From Microvirga terricola (GTDB lineage: Bacteria; Pseudomonadota; Alphaproteobacteria; Rhizobiales; Beijerinckiaceae), in assembly GCF_011777495.1 (NCBI RefSeq), contig NZ_JAATJS010000001.1, positions 434,001 to 498,000 on the forward strand: a DNA stretch of 64,000 nt, in the 5' to 3' direction. This document shows, piece by piece, positions 51,995-61,343 of the stretch. Positions within the stretch are counted from its first letter, which is position 1; the number at the start of each line of letters is the position of its first letter. Made by a program: the position numbers and the translations under genes. The notes under the pieces are model-generated. The model saw only the letters and a list, made by a program, of their open reading frames with translations, was not told the origin of the DNA and searched no databases.

Positions 51995-53096
51995 TCGCCA
52001 CCCGGTGCATCACATTGCAGCCGTAGCCGTTCGGGTTCCAGTTGGGAGCCCGGAAGGGCTGCGCGCGGCCATCGATGTCGGTCGCCCGCGCAGCAATTTC
52101 GTAGTAACCCCCGGCCGGCAGGAGAAGCGTGGCGCTCCAACGCACCCAGTCGTAGCGGTTGCGCGGCGGCTGCAGCGCCGCCGGAACCCAGGTGGCCCCG
52201 CCATCAATGGACAGATCGACCCTCCCCACCACCGAATCGCCCGCCCAGGCCGCGCCGCGAACTGCGATGGCCTCCGTACCCACCGGATAGGCGGTACCGT
52301 CGACCGGAAACGAAATGATGCTGCGCACCGGCATCGATTCCAGCACGCGGAGTTCGACGCCATCCGTCGCCGCGCCCGGCGGGATCGGATACACCGGCAC
52401 ACGGTAGGACAGGCCCGTCATGCCAGAGCCGTCGTGCTCCCGGTCGCGGATCCAGATGCGCTTCAGCCATTTCTGACTAAGCGACCCGGGCCAGCCGGGC
52501 ACAATCAGGCGCAAGGGGCCGCCATGAGAGAACGGCAGCGGCTCGCCATTCATGGCCCAGGCCAAAAGCGTGTGTTCCTCAAGTGCCTTGGCGATGGGCA
52601 CGCCGCGCGAGATCGCGGGGCGATCCGGATCGCCTGAAGAATCGGGATCGGCCCCGTAATGGGCAGTAAACAGCGCCGTTTCTTTCAGACCGGCGCGGTG
52701 CAGCACATCGGCGAGCGACACGCCGGTCCATTCGGCACAGCCGACACCACCGTGGCCCCAAGGGTTCCCCGCCGCGGGCGGCGTAAAGAACGCACGGCCG
52801 TTGCCGCCGCATTCCAGCACCATGCGAAAGGTCTTTTGCGCAAAATGGCCTTTCAGATCCGCGAGCGTGACGAGGAGCGAGCGCTCCACCTCGCCGTCGA
52901 TCATGAGGCTCCACGCATCCGGCTCCGTCGTGATCTCCGGCAGCAGGCCGTTGTTGCGGATGAAGAACTTTGAGATGGGCGTCGTCTCATCGTCCAGAAG
53001 GTCCACGGGCGTCTCGGCCACCAGCGGCGTTTCGCTCAAGATGATCAGGCGGTCCTTGTCGGGAAGGCGTTTGTCATCCTCGGGCCGGTCCATCAT
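51978..53096 (-). CDS. Sulfite oxidase family molybdoenzyme
   Basis: 372 residues. The molybdopterin domain has the Mo-ligand C96 in VLECGGNGRAFF and PWGHGGVGCAEWTGVSLADV; the C-terminal dimerisation domain covers about 250-372 (RGAAWAGDSVVGRVDLSIDG). It likely oxidises sulfite or a related S-oxo compound. No Tat signal is visible, so it is either cytoplasmic or exported with a partner. ATG 53096 has GAGG 8 bases upstream; GTG 53117 is less likely. No cytochrome subunit is next to it. Confidence 0.85.
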   Translation of the reverse strand: MMDRPEDDKRLPDKDRLIILSETPLVAETPVDLLDDETTPISKFFIRNNGLLPEITTEPDAWSLMIDGEVERSLLVTLADLKGHFAQKTFRMVLECGGNGRAFFTPPAAGNPWGHGGVGCAEWTGVSLADVLHRAGLKETALFTAHYGADPDSSGDPDRPAISRGVPIAKALEEHTLLAWAMNGEPLPFSHGGPLRLIVPGWPGSLSQKWLKRIWIRDREHDGSGMTGLSYRVPVYPIPPGAATDGVELRVLESMPVRSIISFPVDGTAYPVGTEAIAVRGAAWAGDSVVGRVDLSIDGGATWVPAALQPPRNRYDWVRWSATLLLPAGGYYEIAARATDIDGRAQPFRAPNWNPNGYGCNVMHRVAITVGS

Positions 53097-53235
53097 CCCA
53101 CCATCCTCAAGTGCCACTCCATGGGTCGTCGATGTCGGAACAAATTATACGGCGACGCCTTATCTTAACAATGCGCCCTCATTTAAGCGGCGCCGCGGCG
53201 GAGGATGACAGCGCACGAATGCTGGAGGACTCGAC

Positions 53236-53547
53236 ATGCGCCGCTTTGCTGTGTTGGCCTTAGGTACACTGGCCGCGACCACGGCCCTTTCCATTGCCGC
53301 CGAAGCTCAAACCCGCCGTGAGCGTCCCTTGGTGCTCAGGGTCACGCCGCGGTCTTATCTCGATCCCGGCACGATGGTGCTCCCCGATTCCATCAATCCC
53401 GGCATCAGCGGCTACGGGCAGACGCAGTCCCTTCTACTGATGCCACCTTATACGCAGCAGCGCGAAACTCTCGGTGGTCTGGGCGTTCTGCCCGATCCCA
53501 TCACCAATGGCCCCTTTGTCGGCGCGCGCAACCCGTTCGCCCCATAG
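53236..53547 (+). CDS. Small secreted protein
   Basis: 103 residues with a signal peptide (VLALGTLAATTALSIAAEAQ, cut after AEA). The mature part is Pro/Gly-rich (TPRSYLDPGTMVLPDSINPG) and has no known domain. ATG 53236 has GGAGGA upstream. It is followed 46 bp later by another small exported protein, so the two may form an operon. Confidence 0.7.
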   Translation: MRRFAVLALGTLAATTALSIAAEAQTRRERPLVLRVTPRSYLDPGTMVLPDSINPGISGYGQTQSLLLMPPYTQQRETLGGLGVLPDPITNGPFVGARNPFAP

Positions 53548-53593
53548 ATTTCACCGGATCGCTCCGGTGAGATCCTCAAGCCAGGAGGATATG

Positions 53594-53869
53594 ATGAGGA
53601 AGGGAATTCCGCTTGCCGCGGCCCTGATTGTCTTCGCATCGAGCGCGATGGCGCAGACATCGACGCTCTCAATGACATGCGAGGAGGCGGCCGGCATGGT
53701 GTCCTCAGAGGGCGCGGCGGTGCTCAGCACCGGGCCCAATACCTATGACCGCTATGTGAGCAGCCAGAATTCCTGCCAGCTCGACCAAGTTCTGGAGCCC
53801 GCCTGGGTGCCGACATCGAATACGGCGCAATGCCCGGTGGGTTATCGCTGCCGGTCGCCCGGCTACTAG
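53594..53869 (+). CDS. Small secreted cysteine-containing protein
   Basis: 91 residues: signal peptide (IPLAAALIVFASSAMAQ), then a short mature domain with four Cys (MTCEEAAG, NSCQLDQ, AQCPVGYRC). Not a known family to me; the Cys suggest disulfides in the periplasm. Two ATG codons in tandem; the second is 5 bases from AGGAGG and is preferred. Confidence 0.7.
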   Translation: MRKGIPLAAALIVFASSAMAQTSTLSMTCEEAAGMVSSEGAAVLSTGPNTYDRYVSSQNSCQLDQVLEPAWVPTSNTAQCPVGYRCRSPGY

Positions 53870-53875
53870 TCCGAC

Positions 53876-53910
53876 AAAAAAGCCCCGGAGAATCTCCGGG
53901 GCATTTTTTT
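53876..53910. terminator. Bidirectional terminator
   Basis: GCCCCGGAG-AAT-CTCCGGGGC stem, seven T on the plus side and five A before it. It serves the small secreted gene on the plus strand and leuB on the minus strand. Confidence 0.9.
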
Positions 53911-55015
53911 ACGAGAGAGCGTTCAGCTCCTTGACGATAGCATCGCCTAGCTCCTGGGTGCCGACCGCATTCGTGCCGGAAGGCGCGATGTCCTTCGTGC
54001 GGGTGCCGGAGGCGAGCACGTTGGCAATCGCCTTGTCCAGAAGGTCCGCTTCATTGAGCAGATCGAAGGAATAGCGCAGCGCCATGCCGAACGAGCCGAT
54101 CATGGCGAGCGGGTTGGCAAGGCCCTTGCCCGCGATGTCGGGCGCGGAGCCGTGCACCGGCTCGTAGAGCGCCTTGCGGCTGCCCGTCACTGGGTCGACC
54201 GCGCCGAGCGAGGCGGACGGCAGCATGCCGAGCGAACCGGTGAGCATTGCGGCGATGTCGGAGAGAATGTCGCCAAAAAGGTTGTCGGTGACGATCACGT
54301 CGAACTGCTTGGGGTTCTTGACGAGCTGCATGGCGCAGTTGTCGGCAAGCACATGCTCGAGCTGCACATCGGCGAATTCCGCCTTGTGAATCTTCGTCAC
54401 GACCTGACGCCACAGAACGCCGGTTTTCATGACGTTGCTCTTCTCGGCCGACGAGACCTTGTTGCGGCGCTTCTTCGCGAGGTCGAAGGCGACGCGGGTG
54501 ATGCGCTCGATTTCACCGGTCGTATAGAGCTGCGTGTCGACGGCGCGCTGCGAGCCGTCTTCCAGCGTCACGAGCTCCTTCGGCTCGCCGAAATAGACGC
54601 CGCCGGTCAGCTCGCGCACGATCATGATGTCGAGCCCTTCCACCACCTCGCGCTTCAGCGAAGAAGCATCGGCCAGCGCCGGATAGCAGATGGCGGGGCG
54701 AAGATTGGCGAAGAGGCCGAGATCCTTGCGCAGGCGCAGCAGGCCCGCTTCGGGACGGACCGCGTAAGGCACGTTGTCCCATTTCGGGCCGCCGACCGCG
54801 CCGAACAGCACAGCATCCGCGGCTTGCGCGCGCTTCATGGCGTCTTCAGTGATCGACACCTTGTGCGCATCATAGGCCGAGCCGCCCACGAGGTCGGTTT
54901 CGGTCTCGAAACCGATGCCGCGGGCGCGGAACCAGCTCACAAGCTTCTCGACCTCGCGCATCACTTCCGGGCCGATGCCGTCGCCGGGGAGAAGGAGAAG
55001 CTTGTGCGTTGCCAT
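53909..55015 (-). CDS. leuB: 3-isopropylmalate dehydrogenase
   Basis: 368 residues, the normal size. It oxidises and decarboxylates 3-isopropylmalate in leucine synthesis. Features: N-terminal [20 protein letters not shown], the substrate/NAD loop [20 protein letters not shown], catalytic Tyr in [10 protein letters not shown] and Lys in the [14 protein letters not shown] region, and the Asp pair in [15 protein letters not shown]. Separated from leuD (60512-61114) by about 5.5 kb. Confidence 0.96.
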   Translation of the reverse strand: MATHKLLLLPGDGIGPEVMREVEKLVSWFRARGIGFETETDLVGGSAYDAHKVSITEDAMKRAQAADAVLFGAVGGPKWDNVPYAVRPEAGLLRLRKDLGLFANLRPAICYPALADASSLKREVVEGLDIMIVRELTGGVYFGEPKELVTLEDGSQRAVDTQLYTTGEIERITRVAFDLAKKRRNKVSSAEKSNVMKTGVLWRQVVTKIHKAEFADVQLEHVLADNCAMQLVKNPKQFDVIVTDNLFGDILSDIAAMLTGSLGMLPSASLGAVDPVTGSRKALYEPVHGSAPDIAGKGLANPLAMIGSFGMALRYSFDLLNEADLLDKAIANVLASGTRTKDIAPSGTNAVGTQELGDAIVKELNALS

Positions 55016-55194
55016 GATCGATCCCTGATCGCTGAAGCGTCGGCTTTGCGCTCGGCGCGAAGTGAAATGGAAAGGCCGGCCCCGGGGGCCGGCCAGGACG
55101 GGGAGGGTTTAGGCGCGGGACATAAGCTTGGCAAGCATTTGTCGCGCGCGCTCGTGTCCTCCGTTAGACGAAGGGGTCTCGGAACTTTGGCGGC

Positions 55195-56939
55195 CTAAAT
55201 CACGAAGAAATCGGCATAGGTCATCTTGAGGCCCTTCTTGAGCTGGGCGATCTCCACCGCCTTGCCGGCTCCGCTGCCGTCGGCATCGTAGTAAAGGACC
55301 CCGGTCTTCTTGCTGTAGATCAGGTAGTCGTTACCATCCTTGGCCTTGTCGCCGATGGTGAAGAAGGCCTTGTTCAGCTCGCCCGGCTTGGCCAGCGTGC
55401 CCTTGCCGAGCTTGGTGAAGGCGGCATTGTCGAGCCAGATCGTGTCGTCCTTCACGTTGAAGTCGGTGATCGTGTCAAAGTTGGTCTTCTTGTTCGGCTT
55501 GGTGTCGAACACGAAGATATCCTTGGCCGCTCCACCCGTCAGCGTGTCGTTGCCGAGCCCGCCCCTGATGACGTTGGCCGCGCCGTTGCCGACGATGACG
55601 TTGCCGAAGGTATTGCCGGTGAGCTGGATCGCGCCCGCGCCGCCCGCGGTAAGGTTCTCGAGATTGGCGCCGAGCGTGTAAGAGATGCTCGCGATCACCG
55701 TGTCCGTGCCTTGGCTGGCGAGTTCGACCACGGTGTCGGTCGTATCGATGATGTAGGTGTCGTTGCCGAGGCCGCCGATCAGCTGGTCTGCGCCCTCGCC
55801 GCCGTCGAGCGTATCGTTGCCGGCCAAGCCGGAGAGAAGGTTGCCTATGCCGTCGCCGGTGAACTTGTCCGCATAGGCGGTGCCGCGCAGCGCCTCGACG
55901 TTGATATAGCGATCCGCGCCGGTCGTGTTGGCGGCATCCGCCGGATTCGCCATGTTCGCGACAACGCCGACGCCGAGATCGCGAAAGACCACCGTGTCGA
56001 ATCCGGAGCCGCCATCGAGCCGATCGTCGTGCGCGCCGCCGTTCAGAATATCGTCACCGCCTCCGCCTTCGAGCGTATCTTTACCATCGCCACCGGACAG
56101 CTCGTTCGCAACCCCGTTGCCAATCAATTTGTCATCGCCGGTTGTAACCACCTTGATGTTTTCAACGCTGACGATGGTCTTGATGCCAAACGGCGTGACC
56201 TGCGGGCCGGTCAGATTAAGGTCGATCGTGATTGCGGTGGAGCTGGGTAGGTCCACGACCGAGAAGACAATCGTATCCTGTCCCCCGCCACCGTTGAGAT
56301 AGTCGTTGCCAATACCGAGATCGAACGTTTCAGCGGATGCGCCACCATAGGCTCGGTCGTTGCCCCGACCAAGAATGACCTCGCCTGTCACGACGCCGGC
56401 GCCGCCATAATAAACGTCATTGCCATCGTCGAGGATGATTCTGCCCTCGATCCGACCCGTGTTGTTGACGATATCATCCGCTTTGCCGCCAAAGATCGCG
56501 GAGCCGTCGAAATCAGCCCCGCGTTGAAGACATTGAGCGCGACGCTCGAGGCAATGGCGCCGCCCGTTCCGGTCGAGACGATGCGGCCGTAATTGTTGAT
56601 TATGAGAGCCCCATCCGTCCAGCCGTACAATTCGATAGTCGAGACCATGCTTGAGCTCGAGGACAATTCCCCCATCGCCCCGACATTGATCTGGGTACGG
56701 GCACCATTGACTTGAATGGCACCGAGTTGGGTCAGAACCTTGCCCTCGATGTTCAGTTTCGTGTCCGTGCCGGTAATGTTTACGCCGTACCAGGCAGTGC
56801 TGTTCACCACGATCCTGCCGGTTTCCTCGAGCCACAGGGTATCGCCCACCGCCATCTCGAGACCATTCCTATCGGTGACGTTGATCGAGTTGTCATGGTT
56901 GATAACGTGATTGGTCGGGATCGCTTTTCTCCCGGACAT
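55195..56939 (-). pseudogene. RTX protein gene interrupted by a 1-base frameshift
   Basis: Two reading frames together form one secreted RTX protein. From ATG 56939 the first frame encodes a beta-helix-like part (NHVINHDNSINVTDRNGLEM to NVFNAGLIS). Near 56505 the coding sense moves to the next frame (DFDGSAIFGGKADDIVNNTG) and continues with many RTX nonapeptides to the stop at 55195. One missing base after the Ser codon of GLIS would restore a single frame. The C-terminal module equals that of the 61344-63086 gene. Either a genuine mutation or a sequencing error. Confidence 0.75.
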
Positions 56940-57105
56940 CGCGCTGATTCTGATTCGCAGCGCGATCCTCTACAGCCTTTGTATAGCAAAAACGAGATAA
57001 CGTTTCGCAACCTACCGGATCGACATCGATCCTGCTCGCATTTCTCAGTTTTAGCTTAGCCGGGTCGTAGGAAAGCGAGGTGCGTTGGGGCACGAAGCCC
57101 CGCCA

Positions 57106-57732
57106 TCACGCCGGTCGGCGGGTGAAGGCGAGAGCGATCCCGAAGGCGATCATCATCGACCCCGAAATGCGGTTGAACCACGTCAGCACCGCGCCTGTGC
57201 GCGCGAGCGCGCCAAGACGCCACCCAATGACCGCGTAGAAAATCACCGCGATCACTTCGAGACCCAAGAAGGTCACGCCCATCACCGCAAAGCTCGCGCC
57301 ATAGGCGTTGAGATCGAGAAATTGTGGGAAGAAGGCGGTGAAGACCAGGATCGCCTTCGGATTGCCGATGGCGGTCCAGAACTCTTGGGCCATGAGAGCC
57401 GAAAGGGACCGCTGCGGGGATGTTTCTTTCGTCTCGATTGCGCCAGCTTTGGCGCTTCGGAGGATTTTGAACCCAAGCCAGACGAGATAGGCGGCCCCGA
57501 CCCATTTCACGACCGTGAAGGCTAGTTCCGATGCGGCCAGAACCGCGCCAAGGCCGATGGCGGTCAGCAGGATCATCAGCGCGAAGGCCACGAGCCGGCC
57601 GAGCGCTGCCACGGTCGCAATCCGCACGCCGCTGCGCATGCCGTAGGTCAGTGACAGAAGGTTATTGGGGCCGAAGGCGAGGTTGATCGCAAAGCAGGCC
57701 GGGGCGAAAAGGAGAAAGGTGTTCCAGGACAT
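57106..57732 (-). CDS. LysE-family exporter
   Basis: 208 residues with about six membrane helices; LysE motifs FAINLAFGPNNLLSLTYGMR and FWTAIGNPKAILVFTAFFPQ. The usual 'PGP' near the N-terminus is 'GPN' here. Amino-acid or metabolite efflux, substrate unknown. ATG 57732. Paralogue of the gene at 45709. Confidence 0.85.
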   Translation of the reverse strand: MSWNTFLLFAPACFAINLAFGPNNLLSLTYGMRSGVRIATVAALGRLVAFALMILLTAIGLGAVLAASELAFTVVKWVGAAYLVWLGFKILRSAKAGAIETKETSPQRSLSALMAQEFWTAIGNPKAILVFTAFFPQFLDLNAYGASFAVMGVTFLGLEVIAVIFYAVIGWRLGALARTGAVLTWFNRISGSMMIAFGIALAFTRRPA

Positions 57733-57782
57733 ATCCACTCCATACCTGACTTCGGTCGGGCTCCCTCCAGGAACCTGGCAGA

Positions 57783-58646
57783 TTAGGCGGTTCTCCCTTC
57801 GCATTGTTTCATGCGGACTCGCCACGCCATAGCACAAGGCACAAACATCAGGGGTAATGCGAGGCCGCCCATGCCCGCCGCAAGGGTCGCGCGATAGATA
57901 AGATCAAGATCATACGTCTCGAAATTTGCAAATATCTCTTTCCTCCCCGGCAGTTCCTGTACCCCGGTCGCGATATAGACCATGTAGATCGCGAAAGGTG
58001 CGAAGAAGCTGGGTCCGAAGAGAGAAGCAAACCATTGGGAGGAAGTATTCAGCCTCTCCTTAAGGTCCCAGCCGGGGCCGGGATCGCGCCACAGGACGAC
58101 GATCGAGAGGACGGTCGCCGGGATTGTGAATGCCAGGAGTATCACAGACGCCAAATAAGCAATTCCAAAAGCACCCGTCACGACGCTTATTCGTGCCTCA
58201 AATCCAGCATGCTTCAAATCGGCGGGAAGTCGCTCCAAAGCGGGGATGTAAGGCGAGAGCAGATTTACGACCGCGTCTTGAAATGACGCTATGGCCAGAA
58301 GCCACGACGTGTGACTCCGCTCCGCCATGGCTCGAGCCACAAGGACGAGTTCTGTACAGACAAGGACGGTACCGGAAAGAAGAAGAAAGCTGATAAGGAA
58401 AGCACGACGTTTGAGGTACTTTTGAAGGATAGATGGACTTTCCGCTGAGAAAGCAACGGGGCCACCCAGGACGGGAAGGGCAAGAACAAGAACGAGGAAA
58501 CCGCCCAATAATACAAACGTTAGCGTTGGCCAATGAAGGCCAATCAGCATCGGCAGAAACGGTAGGGCCCCCCAAATCAACAACGCCGCAATTTGGACCG
58601 ACGACCGCAGCATGATGGACGCAGGCCTATGTCGATCGATGTCCAT
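57783..58646 (-). CDS. Unknown multi-pass membrane protein
   Basis: 287 residues with about six membrane segments (QIAALLIWGALPFLPMLIGL, LTFVLLGGFLVLVLALPVLG, AFLISFLLLSGTVLVCTELV and others) and a central periplasmic or cytoplasmic loop. No family recognised. It lies upstream of the LysE gene with a 50-bp gap. Its GC content is somewhat lower than that of its neighbours. Confidence 0.65.
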   Translation of the reverse strand: MDIDRHRPASIMLRSSVQIAALLIWGALPFLPMLIGLHWPTLTFVLLGGFLVLVLALPVLGGPVAFSAESPSILQKYLKRRAFLISFLLLSGTVLVCTELVLVARAMAERSHTSWLLAIASFQDAVVNLLSPYIPALERLPADLKHAGFEARISVVTGAFGIAYLASVILLAFTIPATVLSIVVLWRDPGPGWDLKERLNTSSQWFASLFGPSFFAPFAIYMVYIATGVQELPGRKEIFANFETYDLDLIYRATLAAGMGGLALPLMFVPCAMAWRVRMKQCEGRTA

Positions 58647-58728
58647 TCCTATCTCCCGCCGAATTGGGTGCGATAGGATATACCATTATTCTATTTCGGA
58701 GCAGAACCTGTCTTGAGAGGTTAGGACA

Positions 58729-59922
58729 TCACGCCCGCCGCAGCGCTTCCAGCACCTTGCCGCCGGGCCGTCCGCGCGGCTCGAGGCCGATGCGGCGTTC
58801 TACGTCCTTGATGGCTTCGCGGGTCTTCTGGCCGATCTTGCCGTCCGGCTCACCGACATCGTAGCCGCGCGCGCTCAAAAGTTGCTGCAATTCCCGGCGC
58901 TGGGCGCGGGAGAGCGGCGGATCGTCGGTGGGCCAGGCGGTGCGGATTCCAGGCCGGCCCTTCATGCGGTCGCCGAGAAGCGCGATGGCGAGGCCATAGG
59001 ACTCGGCGGCGTTGTAGGAATAGACCGCGTCGAAGTTCTTGGTGACCACGAAGGCCGGGCCATCGACGCCCGCCGGAATGATGATGCCGGCGGCGTAGTT
59101 GCCCGAAAGCGGACGCCCGTCGATGCGCGTGACGCCCATCGCCGCCCAGGAGGCGAGCGGACGCTTGTTCTTGCGCCCGGCAAGACTTGCGTTGAAATTG
59201 GCCGGCAGGCGGACCTCATAGCCCCACGGCAGGCCGTTCTCCCAGCCCGCTTTTTTCAGGAAATTGGCGGTCGAGGCCACCGCATCCGGCACGGAGGCCA
59301 TGATATCGCGACGCCCGTCGCCGTCGCCATCGACGGCGAGACGCTGGAAAGTGGAGGGCATGAACTGGGTGTGGCCAAAGGCCCCCGCCCATGAGCCGCG
59401 CAGGTTCGCGGGATCGATATCCCCGTCCTGCACGATCTTGAGCGTCGCCATCAGCTCGCCGGTAAAGTATTCGCGGCGGCGCTGGGCGTAGCAGGCCAAC
59501 GTCGAGAGCGACTGAACGAGCGGCCGCCCGCCAATATCCTTGCCGAAGTTGGATTCGACGCCCCAGACGCCGGCGATCACATGGCGGTCGACGCCGAAGC
59601 GTGTTTCCGCGGAGGCAAGGGCCTGCGCCCAGCGGCCCATGGCGGCCTTGCCGTCCTGCACGCGCTCATCGTCGACGAGGGCCGCGAGATAGTCCCAGAT
59701 CGGCGTCTTGAACTCAGGCTGGTTGTCCATGAGGTCAAGGATCGGCATGTCCGGCGCGATATTCCGGGTCGCCAGATCAAAGGCCTGACCGGAGACACCC
59801 TTGGCAGCCGCTTGGGCACGCAGAGAGGACAGGCACGAGCGGAAATCGGCCTGGGCCCATGCCGGCGTCGCGGCAGCAAGCCCGGCAAGAGCAAAAATCG
59901 CGGGGGCAATGAGACGAATCAT
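58729..59922 (-). CDS. Lytic murein transglycosylase, MltB type with C-terminal PG-binding domain
   Basis: 397 residues. A signal peptide (APAIFALAGLAAATPAWA) precedes the SLT_2 / MltB catalytic domain (about 28-320), with the catalytic Glu in VIAGVWGVESNFGKDIGG and the typical GSWAGAFGHTQFMPSTFQ. A PGBD_1 domain (about 335-395, LLSARGYDVGEPDGKIGQKT) is at the C-terminus. It cleaves peptidoglycan in the periplasm. Confidence 0.92.
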   Translation of the reverse strand: MIRLIAPAIFALAGLAAATPAWAQADFRSCLSSLRAQAAAKGVSGQAFDLATRNIAPDMPILDLMDNQPEFKTPIWDYLAALVDDERVQDGKAAMGRWAQALASAETRFGVDRHVIAGVWGVESNFGKDIGGRPLVQSLSTLACYAQRRREYFTGELMATLKIVQDGDIDPANLRGSWAGAFGHTQFMPSTFQRLAVDGDGDGRRDIMASVPDAVASTANFLKKAGWENGLPWGYEVRLPANFNASLAGRKNKRPLASWAAMGVTRIDGRPLSGNYAAGIIIPAGVDGPAFVVTKNFDAVYSYNAAESYGLAIALLGDRMKGRPGIRTAWPTDDPPLSRAQRRELQQLLSARGYDVGEPDGKIGQKTREAIKDVERRIGLEPRGRPGGKVLEALRRA

Positions 59923-60024
59923 GCCCCCGAGTGTGCAGTGAATTTGGTTAATATAAGGAAACTTGGCCGGAATCCCCGTCCCCTCCCCCTCGTGACCAGG
60001 GTCGGCGCCCTTTTCACTAGCCGC

Positions 60025-60402
60025 TTAATCGGAACTGGCTTCGGGCTCTGGAAGATCGGTCTGAATGAAGCGGTCACTGACGTGAATGTCGGTGGTTTCG
60101 AGACGGCCCGGACCGAGATTCGTGAATTTGTGCGGAATTCCGGCTGGACCGAAGACGATCTGCCCTGCCTCGCACTCGAAGCGCTGGTCACCCACGGTGA
60201 AGAGAGCCCGCCCCTGACGAATGATGAAGAGCTCGTCATACGGATGGACGTGCCATCGCGGTCCCGCGCCGACCTCATCGGTGGCATAAAAAAGGACGGT
60301 CACACCGGTGCCAAGACGATACCCCTCGATCCGGCCCTTCCAGAGGTCCGCGTGGGACGCCCAGTCGGCGCGATCGAGGACCTGAGGCTTACCTTGCGCC
60401 AT
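60025..60402 (-). CDS. Cupin-domain protein
   Basis: 125 residues forming a single cupin barrel: the first motif HVHPYDELFIIRQGRALFTV gives metal ligands H, H and E, and the second is GPAGIPHKFTNLG with the last His. Small stand-alone cupins have various functions; none can be assigned here. ATG 60402. Confidence 0.83.
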   Translation of the reverse strand: MAQGKPQVLDRADWASHADLWKGRIEGYRLGTGVTVLFYATDEVGAGPRWHVHPYDELFIIRQGRALFTVGDQRFECEAGQIVFGPAGIPHKFTNLGPGRLETTDIHVSDRFIQTDLPEPEASSD

Positions 60403-60511
60403 TGGCGATCCAGCTGGGTGATCTCTACGAGAAGAGCGAGACACTCTTCGGAAGCAAGATGGCCAGGACTAATCCCCGGATCAAGTCCAGGGACGGCCAT
60501 GACAGCTTGCC

Positions 60512-61114
60512 TTAAGCCCAGGCGCGCTCGGACAGCTTCTTCTCGTAGGAGTCGATGGCGGCGCCCTTTTCCATGGTCAGGCCGATGCCGTCGAGGCCGT
60601 TGAGCATGCAGTGCTTCTTGAACGGGTCGATGTCGAACTTGATTGTGCCGCCATCGGGGCCGCGGATTTCCTGGTTTTCGAGATCGATGGTCAAGGTCGC
60701 ATTCGCGCCGCGGTCGGCGTCGTCGTACAGCTTTTCCAGATCTTCCGGCGAGACCTTGATCGGCAGAATGCCGTTCTGGAAGCAGTTGTTGTAAAAGATG
60801 TCGGCGAAGCTCGTGGAGATGACGCAGCGGATGCCGAAATCGAGCAGCGCCCACGGGGCGTGCTCACGCGAGGAGCCGCAGCCGAAATTGTCGCCCGCCA
60901 CCAGAATCTTGGCATTCTTGTAAGCTGGCTGGTTCAGGACGAAATCCGGGTTCTCCAAGCCATCCTCACGGTAGCGCATCTCGGAGAAAAGGCCCTTGCC
61001 AAGCCCTGTGCGCTTGATCGTCTTCAGGTACTGCTTGGGGATGATCATATCGGTGTCGATATTGATGATCCGCAGCGGCGCCGCGACGCTCTCCAACACA
61101 GTGAACTTATCCAT
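60512..61114 (-). CDS. leuD: 3-isopropylmalate dehydratase small subunit
   Basis: 200-residue small subunit that, with LeuC, isomerises 2- to 3-isopropylmalate. Signature [20 protein letters not shown] and the start [20 protein letters not shown] 61114. leuC is not in the window. Several unrelated genes lie between it and leuB. Confidence 0.95.
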   Translation of the reverse strand: MDKFTVLESVAAPLRIINIDTDMIIPKQYLKTIKRTGLGKGLFSEMRYREDGLENPDFVLNQPAYKNAKILVAGDNFGCGSSREHAPWALLDFGIRCVISTSFADIFYNNCFQNGILPIKVSPEDLEKLYDDADRGANATLTIDLENQEIRGPDGGTIKFDIDPFKKHCMLNGLDGIGLTMEKGAAIDSYEKKLSERAWA

Positions 61115-61299
61115 GGTCTTGTCATCCTCAAGCGGCATCAGCCCGCCTTTGGGATGCCTCTTATCAAAGCCTGACGCAGACGCCTAGGCCAATCCTCGTC
61201 GCGGGTCGCGCGCCGCTTCTCCCCTAAGGTTAAGCCGGCTCAATCAGGCCGTTCGCCTCGTTTCTCTCTGGAAGGCGGCCACCTCTATTGTGAAGAAAT

Positions 61300-61320
61300 G
61301 TTATTACGTATAGTAATAAC
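61300..61320. promoter_or_regulatory. Palindrome upstream of cadherin-like RTX gene
   Basis: Perfect inverted repeat GTTATTAC / GTAATAAC with a 5-base spacer (GTATA), 23 bp before the start codon. A shorter relative (GTTATT-C-AATAAC) stands before the RTX gene at 34386. Probable operator; protein unknown. Confidence 0.55.
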
Positions 61321-61343
61321 CTATTCACTGATAGGAATCCGCC

